Under the pieces are notes generated by a model that searched no databases, was not told the DNA's origin, and saw only the letters and a program-made list of their open reading frames with translations. A program made the position numbers and the translations under genes. Shown here one piece after another: positions 54,396 through 62,613 of a stretch of 64,000 bases of DNA. The number at the start of each line of letters is the position of its first letter. Positions within the stretch are counted from its first letter, which is position 1. Source of the stretch: Tabrizicola flagellatus (GTDB lineage: Bacteria; Pseudomonadota; Alphaproteobacteria; Rhodobacterales; Rhodobacteraceae); NCBI RefSeq assembly GCF_008271465.1, contig NZ_VMDU01000005.1, positions 186,001 through 250,000 on the forward strand, read 5' to 3'.

Positions 54396-54820
54396 CAGGC
54401 CTTGGCCGCGCGGGCCGCGCCCGCCCCCATGGGCAGCCACATCTTTTCCAGCTGGTAGAAGTCGCGCACTTCCGGGCGGAAGACATGGACGATCACGTCG
54501 CCCGCGTCGATCAGCACCCAGTCGCCGGTTTCCTTCCCCTCCATGCGGACGGAAATCCGCATCTCCTGCTTCAGCCGGTCGGCAAGCTTTTCCGAGATCG
54601 AGGCGACCTGGCGCGACGACCGGCCCGAGCAGATCACCATGTAGTCGGCCACGTCCGACCGGCCGCGCAGGTCGATCTGCACGATGTCCTCGGCCTTGTC
54701 GTCATCGACGGATTTCAGCACCAGGGCCAGGACATCCTCGGACGCATGGTCCTGCTGGGCATCGGCGGGTTTCAGACGCGGACCGACCGGCAGGCCGGTG
54801 GCGGGATCAGAATGCGACAG
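54395..54820 (-). CDS. rsfS: ribosomal silencing factor RsfS, probable CUG start
   Basis: A RsfS/Iojap protein: LALVLKSVDDDKAEDIVQIDLRG cut by this reading into helix 1, then DYMVICSGRSSRQVASI and WVLIDAGDVIVHVF. No ATG, GTG or TTG lies in a sensible place. CTG at 54820 has GGAGGA (54833-54828) seven bases upstream and gives a 141-residue protein with a 30-residue polar lead. The first GTG (54721) would cut into helix 1. A distant start at 55141 would add a non-native stretch. RsfS blocks subunit joining by binding L14. Confidence 0.85.
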   Translation of the reverse strand: MSHSDPATGLPVGPRLKPADAQQDHASEDVLALVLKSVDDDKAEDIVQIDLRGRSDVADYMVICSGRSSRQVASISEKLADRLKQEMRISVRMEGKETGDWVLIDAGDVIVHVFRPEVRDFYQLEKMWLPMGAGAARAAKA

Positions 54821-54927
54821 GACCGGGTCCTCCAGAGACAGGCGCGGCCGATGGCCCCCGCGCCGGGGCTTCGGAAAAGAGTAGCATCCGGGACGCGCAA
54901 TCTCAACCGAAGGCGGGCGCCTACGCG

Positions 54928-55497
54928 CTATTCGGCGGCTTGGCAAGGCTTGATCGCGCGCAGGACCTCGGGACCGAGCAGGTCGGACAGCCGCCCGTCG
55001 GCGACCAGCGGCAGGAAGGGGCCATCCGCCGCCACCCGGAGCAGGACCGAGCCCCGGGCCTCTGGCGCGGGTCCATCGCCGATCGCGCAGCCGCCGATCC
55101 CGAGGCCGAGCTGCCCCCGCGCCGCCCCTTCGCGCTTCCACCCCGCGATTTCCGCCTGAAAGGCGCGCATCCGGGCGACCTCGGCCTCGGCGATGGCAAA
55201 GCCGCGGGCGGTGGCGCCAGCCGGCAGGGCGACGCCGGGCGGAGCGGGGCGGTCCGCAAGGCGGAAGCTGCCCGAGAGCCGATCTTTCCCCCGGGAGGCG
55301 GAGAGATCCAGCCGGGCGCTGCCGGGCGTGACTGCAAGGCCGGGCGGCAGGATCACGACCAGTTCCAGCGCGGCCGGATCGGCCGTCAGCGGGTCGAACG
55401 CGGCAAGGCGCGCCGCCGTGGAGGGAACGACCGAGGCACAGGCGGAGAGCGCAAGAAGGCCAAGGAAGGCGCGCAGGGCAGAGAGCATGAGAGTCAC
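54928..55497 (-). CDS. putative lipoprotein of unknown function
   Basis: A 189-residue protein with a lipobox LSAC near residue 20 (LLALSACASVVPS). The mature part has a central stretch LELVVILPPGLAVTPGSARLDLSASR and two further Cys (GGCAIGD and KPCQAAE) that may be disulfide-bonded. No known domain is recognised. It is divergent from the DUF2975 gene; its start codon lies next to that gene's -35 box and contains a GANTC site at 55491-55495. Confidence 0.65.
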   Translation of the reverse strand: MTLMLSALRAFLGLLALSACASVVPSTAARLAAFDPLTADPAALELVVILPPGLAVTPGSARLDLSASRGKDRLSGSFRLADRPAPPGVALPAGATARGFAIAEAEVARMRAFQAEIAGWKREGAARGQLGLGIGGCAIGDGPAPEARGSVLLRVAADGPFLPLVADGRLSDLLGPEVLRAIKPCQAAE

Positions 55498-55499
55498 CT

Positions 55500-55532
55500 T
55501 TGACAGCCAGATTTTACTATTTTACGATAAAA
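55500..55532 (+). promoter_or_regulatory. promoter with overlapping operator for the DUF2975-XRE pair
   Basis: TTGACA (55500-55505), a 17-base spacer and TACGAT (55523-55528) make a good sigma-70 promoter. The -10 box sits in the perfect palindrome TTTTA-CGA-TAAAA (55520-55532), AT-rich against a GC-rich background. An XRE repressor from the downstream gene would be well placed to shut the promoter. Sequence features are direct; the regulator is inferred. Confidence 0.6.
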
Positions 55533-55556
55533 CATCGTCGCAAAGGGAGAATGTCA

Positions 55557-56087
55557 ATGGAGGAAATCGCGCGTCTGCGGAAACTGTCGGGCATCCTGTA
55601 TGGGGTCGCGCTGGCCCTGTCGGCGATTCTGCCGGTCGTGGTGCTGATCTATGCTGGCAAGGGGGTGACGGACCCGTCCTCGCTGTTGGCCCAGGCGCCC
55701 CTTGTGCCGGCGGGGACGCCGGTCAGCCAGGTTCAGGCCGGGCTGGTCGGGGCGCTGGGCATCCTCTCGGTCCTGCCGATGGTCGCAGCCTTGCGCGGGA
55801 TGGCGCGGCTGTTCGGCCGCTATGCCGAGGGCACCGTGCTGGAGGCCGGCAATGCCGAGACGATCCTGCGGATCGGCCGCGCGCTGGTCCTGGTGGCGCT
55901 GTTCACCATCCTGGTGCCCACGGCGCAGACCCTGATCCTCAGCTGGGCCGCGCCGGACAAGGTGCTCGCGATCGGGCTTGACGGCGGCACGCTGGGCTTC
56001 CTGATGGCGGCCGGGCTGTTGACCGTGATCGGCTGGGCAATGCGCGAGGCGGCGCGGGTCAAGGCCGAGAACGAGGGCTTCGTCTGA
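55557..56087 (+). CDS. DUF2975 membrane protein
   Basis: A 176-residue protein with four membrane helices (about 12-34, 63-84, 104-128, 146-166). ALRGMARLFGRYAEGTVLEAGNAETILRIGRAL is the signature loop of DUF2975. ATG 55557 is seven bases after AAGGGAGA; ATG 55551 is too close. The gene shares one base with the XRE-family gene (TGATG). DUF2975 genes are regularly followed by a small XRE gene, but their role is not known. Confidence 0.85.
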   Translation: MEEIARLRKLSGILYGVALALSAILPVVVLIYAGKGVTDPSSLLAQAPLVPAGTPVSQVQAGLVGALGILSVLPMVAALRGMARLFGRYAEGTVLEAGNAETILRIGRALVLVALFTILVPTAQTLILSWAAPDKVLAIGLDGGTLGFLMAAGLLTVIGWAMREAARVKAENEGFV

Positions 56088-56317
56088 TGCCTCCCCGCAG
56101 CATGCAGATCGTCGTCCGTCTGGACGTGATGCTGGCCCGGCGCAAGATGCGCTCGCGCGAGCTGGCCGAGAGGATCGGGATCACCGAGCAGAACCTGTCG
56201 CTGCTGAAATCGGGCAAGGTCAAGGGCATCCGCTTCGAGACGCTTGCCGCGATCTGCGCCGCGCTGGACTGCCAGCCCGGCGACATCCTGGAAGCGGTGC
56301 CAGCGGGCGAGGCCTGA
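56087..56317 (+). CDS. XRE-family (YozG-like) helix-turn-helix regulator
   Basis: A 76-residue single-domain DNA-binding protein: QIVVRLDVMLARRKMRSRELAERIGITEQNLSLLKSGKVKGIRFETLAAICAALDCQPGDIL, in which the helix-turn-helix is ELAERIGITEQNLSLLKSGK. It is translated with the DUF2975 protein. Autoregulation through the palindrome at 55520-55532 is likely but untested. Confidence 0.9.
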   Translation: MPPRSMQIVVRLDVMLARRKMRSRELAERIGITEQNLSLLKSGKVKGIRFETLAAICAALDCQPGDILEAVPAGEA

Positions 56318-56326
56318 GCCTGGCTG

Positions 56327-57463
56327 TCAGCCCTTCTTGCCCAGCACCTCGGCCTGGTGCTGGCCCAGACGCGGCGCGGGGCGGTCCAGCGCCAGTTCGG
56401 CCGCCGAGAAGGTCATCGGGCTGCGCACGCCCGGCACGCCCTCTGGCGCGATCCGCATGCCCCGCGCTATGACCTGCGGATCGGCAAAGACCTCGGCCAT
56501 GTCGTTGATCGGCCCGGCGGGGACGCCCTCGGCCTCGCAGGCGGCCAGAAGGTCGGCCTTGGCGAACCGGCGCGTGGCGGCGGTCAGCCTTTCCGTCAGC
56601 GCGGCGCGGTTGGTCACGCGGTCGGCGTTGGTCAGGAAGGCGGGATCGGTCGCAAGCTCCGGCAGCCCGAGGATCGCGCAGAGCCGCTGATACTGCGCGT
56701 CGTTGCCGGTGGCGAGGATGATCCAGCCGTCCTTGCAGTCGAACACCGCGTAAGGCGCGAGGTTCGGATGCGCGTTGCCCATCAGACCCGGCGGCTTGCC
56801 CGAGGCGAGGTAGTTCATCGCCTGGTTCGCCATGATCGAGGTCGCCACGTCCAGCAGCGCCATGTCGATGTGCTGGCCCTCGCCCGTCCGTCCACGCTGG
56901 ATCAAGGCGGCAAGGATCGCGGTCGCGGCATAGACCCCGGTGAACACGTCCGTCACCGCCACGCCCACCTTCTGTGGCTGGCCGTCGGCGGGGCCGGTCA
57001 CGCTCATCAACCCGGACATGCCCTGGATGATGAAGTCATAGCCCGCACGATGCGCGTAGGGGCCGGTCTGGCCGAAGCCGGTGATCGAACAGTAGATCAG
57101 CCGCGGGTTCACCTTGCGCAGGCTGTCGTAGTCCAGCCCGTATTTCGCCAGGCCCCCGACCTTGAAGTTCTCGATCACCACATCGGCGTCAGCGACCAGG
57201 CGGCGCACGGTCTCCTGCCCTTCGGGTGTGCGGAAATCGCAGGTGATGCCGCGCTTGCCGCGGTTCGCGGCGTGGAAATAGGCGGCGGAGCGTTCCCCTT
57301 CCACCTCGAGGAACGGAGGCCCCCAGCGCCGGGTGTCGTCGCCCTCGGGCGCCTCGACCTTGATGACTTCGGCCCCGAGGTCGGCCAGCGTCTGGCCTGC
57401 CCAGGGCCCGGCCAGGATCCGCGCCAGTTCGATGACACGGATCCCTTGCAGAGGTGTGGTCAT
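56327..57463 (-). CDS. CaiB/BaiF family CoA-transferase
   Basis: A 378-residue class III CoA-transferase. The N-terminal GIRVIELARILAGPWAGQTLADLGAEVIKVE and RGKRGITCDF are family hallmarks. The catalytic Asp is expected at Asp172 in VAVTDVFTGVYAA. It moves CoA between carboxylic acids; substrate not predictable. It overlaps the DsbA gene by 4 nt. The start at ATG 57463 follows the family length; the frame is open upstream only as a shadow of dsbA. Confidence 0.88.
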   Translation of the reverse strand: MTTPLQGIRVIELARILAGPWAGQTLADLGAEVIKVEAPEGDDTRRWGPPFLEVEGERSAAYFHAANRGKRGITCDFRTPEGQETVRRLVADADVVIENFKVGGLAKYGLDYDSLRKVNPRLIYCSITGFGQTGPYAHRAGYDFIIQGMSGLMSVTGPADGQPQKVGVAVTDVFTGVYAATAILAALIQRGRTGEGQHIDMALLDVATSIMANQAMNYLASGKPPGLMGNAHPNLAPYAVFDCKDGWIILATGNDAQYQRLCAILGLPELATDPAFLTNADRVTNRAALTERLTAATRRFAKADLLAACEAEGVPAGPINDMAEVFADPQVIARGMRIAPEGVPGVRSPMTFSAAELALDRPAPRLGQHQAEVLGKKG

Positions 57464-58092
57464 TCCTTGGCCAGCTCGGCGTCGATGATCGCCTTGAGGT
57501 CGGCGTAGGTCATGTTGGAATGCTTGGTGCCGTTGATGAACAGCGTGGGCGTGCCTTGCACCCCGTCGGCCTCGAAATTGGTCTGGAACTGCTTGATCAG
57601 CGCCTCGGCATGGGGCGCGTCGTTCAGGCAGGCGTCCATCGCGGCATCCTCCAGCCCCGCCGCGCGGCCGATGGTCTTGAGCTGTTCGACCACGGCCTGC
57701 GGGCTTTCTGCGGCCGCCCATTCCTTCTGCTTGGAAAACAGCATGTCCTGGATGCCGAAATAGCGCATCTCGCCGCCGCAGCGAGCGATCAGAGCCGCCC
57801 AGAGGCCATAGCGGTCGAAATAGACCTCGCGCAGGGTGAAATGCACCTTGCCGGTGTCGATGTAGTCCTTCTTCAGCTGGGTGAAGACGTTGTCGTGGAA
57901 ATCCGCGCAATGCGGGCAGGTGAAGCTGGCATATTCGACGATCTTGACCTTGGCGTCGGGCGATCCCAGCGAATAGTCGCTGACTGCGGGGGCGGCGGCC
58001 TCGGTGGTGGTTTCCTGGGCCAGCGCCGGGGTCATGGCCGCGGTGGCGGCAGCGGCAAGGGCGATCATGGCCCGGCGGTTAAGTTTCATCAT
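57460..58092 (-). CDS. DsbA-family thioredoxin-fold protein, periplasmic
   Basis: A 210-residue protein with a signal peptide (MMKLNRRAMIALAAAATAAMTPALA). The redox motif is CPHC (Cys59-Cys62 in YASFTCPHCADFH), and the cis-Pro loop is VQGTPTLFING. Its size is that of the DsbA/BdbD type, which forms disulfides in the periplasm, or of an alphaproteobacterial reductase-like variant. It follows the DciA gene by 15 bases and overlaps the CaiB gene by 4 nt. Confidence 0.9.
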   Translation of the reverse strand: MMKLNRRAMIALAAAATAAMTPALAQETTTEAAAPAVSDYSLGSPDAKVKIVEYASFTCPHCADFHDNVFTQLKKDYIDTGKVHFTLREVYFDRYGLWAALIARCGGEMRYFGIQDMLFSKQKEWAAAESPQAVVEQLKTIGRAAGLEDAAMDACLNDAPHAEALIKQFQTNFEADGVQGTPTLFINGTKHSNMTYADLKAIIDAELAKE

Positions 58093-58107
58093 CGGTCGGC
58101 GTCCTTT

Positions 58108-58644
58108 TCAGCCCGAAGTTCTGGGTCGGGGGCGAGTTAAGATGTTTTGCGCCAGCTGTTCAAGCGCGCTGCGCAAGCCCGGATCGGAGACACCTTCGGC
58201 CACGATAGCGGCCCTTGCGGCCACGGCCGGATCGGCGGGCTTCGCTGCCTTGGGCGCAGGGGTGAATTCGGCCTGACCCTCGGCAAAGCCGGTGGCGGCG
58301 GTCTGGGTCAGGTGGATGTGCTGGATGGCGGCATAGCCATAGACGGCATTCACCCGTTCCTTCAACTGCGGCAGCGCCATCTGCACCATCGGCGCCTCGC
58401 TGGCCTTGACCAGAAGGGTCAGCGTCGCCCCGAACCCGCCCTTGCCATAGCCGATCTTCACCGGCCGGGTCCGGCGCGCCATGTCCTCGCCCGCGACCTC
58501 GGCCCAGTGGGTCAGCAGACGCGCGACGGCAAAGCCGCGCGACTCTCCGGCCACGCGCAGCGCGTCCTTCATCAGTCCGAAGGCAGGCTCGAACCCGCGC
58601 ATCCGGTGCTCGGCACTGGGTGAGGGGAGGGGCTGGCGGCTCAT
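58108..58644 (-). CDS. DUF721/DciA-like protein
   Basis: A 178-residue protein with the DUF721 domain in residues 10-110: LLTHWAEVAGEDMARRTRPVKI, then LTLLVKASEAPMVQMALPQLKERVNAVYGYAAI. DciA loads the replicative helicase in bacteria without DnaC; alphaproteobacterial versions carry a C-terminal extension like this one. It is divergent from mutY, with 165 bases between, a common arrangement in the order. Confidence 0.82.
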   Translation of the reverse strand: MSRQPLPSPSAEHRMRGFEPAFGLMKDALRVAGESRGFAVARLLTHWAEVAGEDMARRTRPVKIGYGKGGFGATLTLLVKASEAPMVQMALPQLKERVNAVYGYAAIQHIHLTQTAATGFAEGQAEFTPAPKAAKPADPAVAARAAIVAEGVSDPGLRSALEQLAQNILTRPRPRTSG

Positions 58645-58809
58645 CTGCTCCTGTCCTTTGCGCCCATTCTACCTGATGCGCGGCCCCTCGCCAGAGGCAA
58701 GGCTGAAACAGGAATAAACATTGCGTCAGCGGATGGTTACCCGGTGCCCGGACGCCCGGCGCGGCCGCGCCCTCTGGCCGCCGGCGTCGCGTCCGCTATC
58801 TTCGCCCCG

Positions 58810-59853
58810 ATGCAGGCCCCCGAATCCCTTTCCGCCCGGCTCCTGTCCTGGTACGACCGCTTCGCCCGCGCGATGCCCTGGCGGGTCCCGCCACAGGACC
58901 GTGCAGCGGGCATCCGCCCCGACCCCTACCGCGTCTGGCTGTCCGAGGTCATGCTGCAGCAGACCACCGTCGCGGCGGTGAAGGATTACTTCCACCGCTT
59001 CACCGCGCGCTGGCCCACGGTAAACGACCTTGCCGCCGCCGAGGATGCGCAGGTGATGGGCGAATGGGCGGGACTGGGCTACTACGCCCGCGCCCGCAAT
59101 CTGCTCAGATGCGCCCGGGCGGTCGCCTCGGACCATGGTGGCCGGTTCCCCGCGACCCGCGACGCCCTTCTGGCACTGCCCGGGATCGGGCCCTACACGG
59201 CCTCCGCCATCGCGGCCATCGCCTTCGACGAACCCGCGACCGTGGTCGATGGCAACGTCGAGCGCGTGATCGCGCGCCTTCACCTGGTCGAGACCCCGCT
59301 TCCCGCCGCCAAGCCGGAACTCACGGCGCTAGCCGCCCGGCTGACCCCGACCTCCCGCCCCGGCGACTATGCCCAGGCCATCATGGACCTCGGCGCCACC
59401 ATCTGCACCCCCCGCTCTCCGGCCTGCGGGATCTGTCCGTGGTCGGATGCCTGCCGCGCACGGGCAAGGGGCGTCCAGGCCGAGCTTCCCCGCAAGACCC
59501 CGAAGCCCGACAAGCCCATCCGGCGCGGCACGCTCTGGCTTGGTCACGGGGACGGCGCCATCCTCCTGGAACGCCGCCCGGAGAAGGGCCTCCTCGGCGG
59601 GATGCTGGGTTTTCCCGGGGACGGCTGGGACGGGCAGGGGGGGCCGGCACCGGCCGTCGCCGACTGGCAGGATATCGGCGAGGTGCGCCACACCTTCACC
59701 CATTTCCACCTGATCCTGTCGGTCCGGGTCGCCCGGCTGGACGGCCCCCCGGACCGGGGCGAGATGATCCCGCACCACCAGTTCCGCCCTGCCGACCTGC
59801 CCACGGTCATGCGCAAGGCCTGGGATCTCGCCCGGGGTCAGCTTTCAGGATGA
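58810..59853 (+). CDS. mutY: A/G-specific adenine DNA glycosylase
   Basis: A 347-residue MutY. Catalytic Glu46 lies in WLSEVMLQQT, the helix-hairpin-helix is LPGIGPYTASAIA and the essential Asp is Asp147 in VVDGNV. The 4Fe-4S loop has Cys199, Cys206, Cys209 and Cys215 (C-x6-C-x2-C-x5-C). The C-terminal NUDIX-like domain (from about 235) recognises 8-oxoG. It removes adenine opposite 8-oxoguanine. ATG 58810 is chosen; the frame extends 22 codons upstream without similarity. Confidence 0.95.
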   Translation: MQAPESLSARLLSWYDRFARAMPWRVPPQDRAAGIRPDPYRVWLSEVMLQQTTVAAVKDYFHRFTARWPTVNDLAAAEDAQVMGEWAGLGYYARARNLLRCARAVASDHGGRFPATRDALLALPGIGPYTASAIAAIAFDEPATVVDGNVERVIARLHLVETPLPAAKPELTALAARLTPTSRPGDYAQAIMDLGATICTPRSPACGICPWSDACRARARGVQAELPRKTPKPDKPIRRGTLWLGHGDGAILLERRPEKGLLGGMLGFPGDGWDGQGGPAPAVADWQDIGEVRHTFTHFHLILSVRVARLDGPPDRGEMIPHHQFRPADLPTVMRKAWDLARGQLSG

Positions 59854-59864
59854 TCCGGAACAAA

Positions 59865-59893
59865 GCCAAGATTCTTCGACGAAAAATCTTGGC
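59865..59893. repeat. dispersed palindrome, family C copy 2
   Basis: GCCAAGATTCTTCG with a 1-2 base centre and GAAAAATCTTGGC, a 13- to 14-bp stem with one mismatch. The core ATTCTTCG is shared with the palindrome at 30996-31024. It lies 12 bases after mutY and 54 bases before alkB, a place where it could act as a terminator between them. Confidence 0.7.
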
Positions 59894-59946
59894 CACCCGC
59901 CCGTTGGCGACTTTGATGCCGGTCGAGCTTGATCTAGACTGCCGGC

Positions 59947-61062
59947 ATGAGCCCTTTGCCCGCCGTCCTGCCGTTCTGGCTGTCCCTTGCCCTGCCGCCG
60001 CTCGCGGTCATCGGGCTCTGGTTCGGCGGCTGGACCATCGCGCTCCTGCCTCTCTCGACCTGGTGGCTTTTCACCCTGCTGGATGCAATCACCGGCCACA
60101 ACACAGCCAATCCCGATCCGCAGACGCCAGAGGCGCAGCTGGGCGCCTACCGGATGGTCACGCTGGTCTGGTTCCCGATCCAGCTTGCGCTGCTGGTGGC
60201 CATGCTCTGGTTCGTCCCGCGCGCCGACCACCTGGACGCCGGCGAGAAGCTGGCGCTGTTCTTCGGCATGGGGGTCGTCTCGGGCACCATCGGCATCAAC
60301 TATGCGCATGAGCTGATGCACCAGAGGTCGCGGCTGGAGCGCTGGCTTGCCGACCTGCTCCTCGCCTCGGTGCTGTATTCGCATTTCCGGTCGGAACATC
60401 TGCGCGTCCACCACATCCATGTCGGCACTCCACGCGATCCGGTGACCGCGCGCTACAACGAGGGCTTCCATCGCTATTTCCCCCGCGTGCTGCGGCAATG
60501 CCCGCCTTCGGCCTGGCGGGCCGAGGTGGTGATGCTGGCCCGGCGCGGCCTGCCCTGGTGGCACCGGACAAACCCGTTCTGGCGCTATGCCGCCTTGCAG
60601 GCAGGGTTTCTCGCGCTTGCACTGGGGCTGGGCGGCTGGGAGGGGTTGGGGCTGTTCCTGGTCCAGGCCGTCACCGCGATCTGGCAGCTGGAGCTGGTGA
60701 ACTACATCGAACACTACGGCCTGACGCGCCGCCATCTCGGCGGGGGACGCTATGAACATGTCCTGCCGCGCCACAGCTGGAACGCGGACCAGCGCGCCTC
60801 GAACTGGCTGCTGATCAATCTCCAGCGCCATTCCGACCATCACTACAAACCCGATAGGCGCTTTCCGGTCCTGCAGACCTACCCGCCGGAAGAGGCGCCG
60901 CAGCTGCCCTTCGGCTATCCGCTGATGACCATGGCAGCGATGGTCCCGCCCTTGTGGAAGCGGATCATGAACCCCCGCGTCCGCGCCTGGCGGCGTCGGC
61001 ATTACCCCGACATCGGCGATTGGCACCCCTACAACAAGGCGCTGAACCCGGTCGCAGGCTGA
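59947..61062 (+). CDS. alkB: alkane 1-monooxygenase (AlkB-type)
   Basis: A 371-residue di-iron membrane hydroxylase. Six helices surround the His boxes HELMH (121-125), HLRVHH (151-156) and LQRHSDHH (292-299), with NYIEHYGL (252-259) as the additional AlkB-specific motif. It oxidises the terminal carbon of medium-chain alkanes or related chains, using rubredoxin as electron donor. No rubredoxin gene or regulator is adjacent. An alternative substrate such as a fatty-acid or terpene chain is possible. Confidence 0.9.
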   Translation: MSPLPAVLPFWLSLALPPLAVIGLWFGGWTIALLPLSTWWLFTLLDAITGHNTANPDPQTPEAQLGAYRMVTLVWFPIQLALLVAMLWFVPRADHLDAGEKLALFFGMGVVSGTIGINYAHELMHQRSRLERWLADLLLASVLYSHFRSEHLRVHHIHVGTPRDPVTARYNEGFHRYFPRVLRQCPPSAWRAEVVMLARRGLPWWHRTNPFWRYAALQAGFLALALGLGGWEGLGLFLVQAVTAIWQLELVNYIEHYGLTRRHLGGGRYEHVLPRHSWNADQRASNWLLINLQRHSDHHYKPDRRFPVLQTYPPEEAPQLPFGYPLMTMAAMVPPLWKRIMNPRVRAWRRRHYPDIGDWHPYNKALNPVAG

Positions 61063-61068
61063 GCGGGC

Positions 61069-62613
61069 TCAGCAGACGACCTCGATCAGCCGCGGGCCGC
61101 GCTGGGCCATTGCCTCGGCAAAGGCGGTGTTGAAGCCGGCCATGTCGGCGACACGCACTCCCGCCACGCCATGCCCCTGCGCCAGCGCCACCCAGTCCAG
61201 CGCCGGCCCCTCGACATCGAACATGCGTTGCGCGTTGCGACCGACCTCGTTCACCCCCATCGCCGCCAGCTCGTCGCGCAGGATCTGGTAGCCGCGGTTG
61301 GCGAAGATCACCACGGTCACGTCCAGCCCCTCGCGCGCCATGGTCCACAGCGACTGCAGCGTGTACATCCCCGACCCGTCGCCCTCCAGCACCACGACCT
61401 TGCGGTCCGGGCAGGCCACCGCCGCGCCCACGGCATTGGGCAGGCCAAAGCCGATCGAGCCGCCGGTGATCGTCAGCGCATCATGCCCCCGCGCCCGCTT
61501 CAGCCCCGGCGCAAGGAAGTAGGAGGCCGAGATCCCCTCGTCCACCACCACCGCGTCCTCGGGCATAAGCGCGGCGATCGCCTCGCCGACCTTGGTAACG
61601 GTCAGCTCGCCCTCGGGCAGGGCGGGCAGGTCGAGGGACACGAAATCCTCCGACCCAAGCGCGGCCTCGCCCAGTTCGGCGGCCAGCGCCTGAAGGGTCC
61701 AGGCGATGTCCATGTCGCGGCTGCACAGGTCGATCAGCCGGGTGTCGGGGTCGTCCGGGGTGGAGGGAAGCCCGGGATAGGCGAAGAAGCCCGCCGGACG
61801 GGTCGTGCCGCAGAGGACCAGCGCCGGGGCGCCCTGCAAGAGCTTCAGGTTCTCTTCGATCCGGTAGGCCATGCGCTCGATCCTCACCGCGCCCGCCCCA
61901 CGGCGGAAACGGCTGACGAAGAAGGGCTGCATCAGCCGCGCCCCCGCCGCCTTGGTCAGCCGTTTCGCCAGCAGGCCAAGGTCAGTGAACAGCACCGGCC
62001 CATCGACCAGGAGCACCGCCCCCGGCTGGCGCAGCGCCCTGGCGGCGGCCTTCACCTCGGCCTCGGAGGGCCGGCGCAGCGCTGGCGGAGGGGCGGCGAC
62101 CGCGTGGCCCGTGGCCGGCTCCCAGGCGGTGTTTGCCGGCAGGATCAGCGTGGCGATCTGCCCACCCTTCGCCCGTGCGGCCTGCACCGCCTCGGCAGCG
62201 TCCTGCGCAACCTTGCCTGCCTCGGAACAGACGCGCGTCCAGTGCGACACGGCCTGCGACACGCCCACCGTGTCGCCCTTCAGCGGCGCCTCGAAGCGCA
62301 GATGATAGTCGGCATGGTCGCCCATGATGTTCAGGACACCCGACTGCGCCTTTCGGGCATTGTGCAGGTTGGCGAAGGCGTTGCCGAAGCCGGGCGCCAG
62401 ATGCAGAAGCGTCGCTGCCACCTCTCCCGCCATTCGGTAGTAGCCGTCCGCCGCGCCGGACACTCCGCCCTCGAACAGGCAGAGGATGCAGCGCATCTCG
62501 GGGTGGCGGTCCAGCGCCGCGACGAAATGCATCTCGGACGTTCCGGGATTGGCAAAGCAGACCCTGACACCCGAGGCCAGCAGCGTCTCGACCAGGGCAT
62601 TCGCACCGTTCAT
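61069..62613 (-). CDS. TPP-dependent acetolactate-synthase-like enzyme
   Basis: A 514-residue thiamine diphosphate enzyme. The N-terminal CFANPGTSEMHFVAALD and LFEGGVSGAADGYYRMAG contain activating Glu48. The cofactor motif GDGSGMYTLQSLWTMAREGLDVTVVIFANR is complete. The FAD-binding middle domain is weak. Similar proteins are annotated as acetolactate synthase large subunit, but the N-terminal PGTSEMH form resembles benzoylformate or oxo-acid decarboxylases. No ilvN is adjacent, so a decarboxylase is more likely than a branched-chain synthase. It overlaps the DUF2062 gene by 4 nt. Confidence 0.8.
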   Translation of the reverse strand: MNGANALVETLLASGVRVCFANPGTSEMHFVAALDRHPEMRCILCLFEGGVSGAADGYYRMAGEVAATLLHLAPGFGNAFANLHNARKAQSGVLNIMGDHADYHLRFEAPLKGDTVGVSQAVSHWTRVCSEAGKVAQDAAEAVQAARAKGGQIATLILPANTAWEPATGHAVAAPPPALRRPSEAEVKAAARALRQPGAVLLVDGPVLFTDLGLLAKRLTKAAGARLMQPFFVSRFRRGAGAVRIERMAYRIEENLKLLQGAPALVLCGTTRPAGFFAYPGLPSTPDDPDTRLIDLCSRDMDIAWTLQALAAELGEAALGSEDFVSLDLPALPEGELTVTKVGEAIAALMPEDAVVVDEGISASYFLAPGLKRARGHDALTITGGSIGFGLPNAVGAAVACPDRKVVVLEGDGSGMYTLQSLWTMAREGLDVTVVIFANRGYQILRDELAAMGVNEVGRNAQRMFDVEGPALDWVALAQGHGVAGVRVADMAGFNTAFAEAMAQRGPRLIEVVC

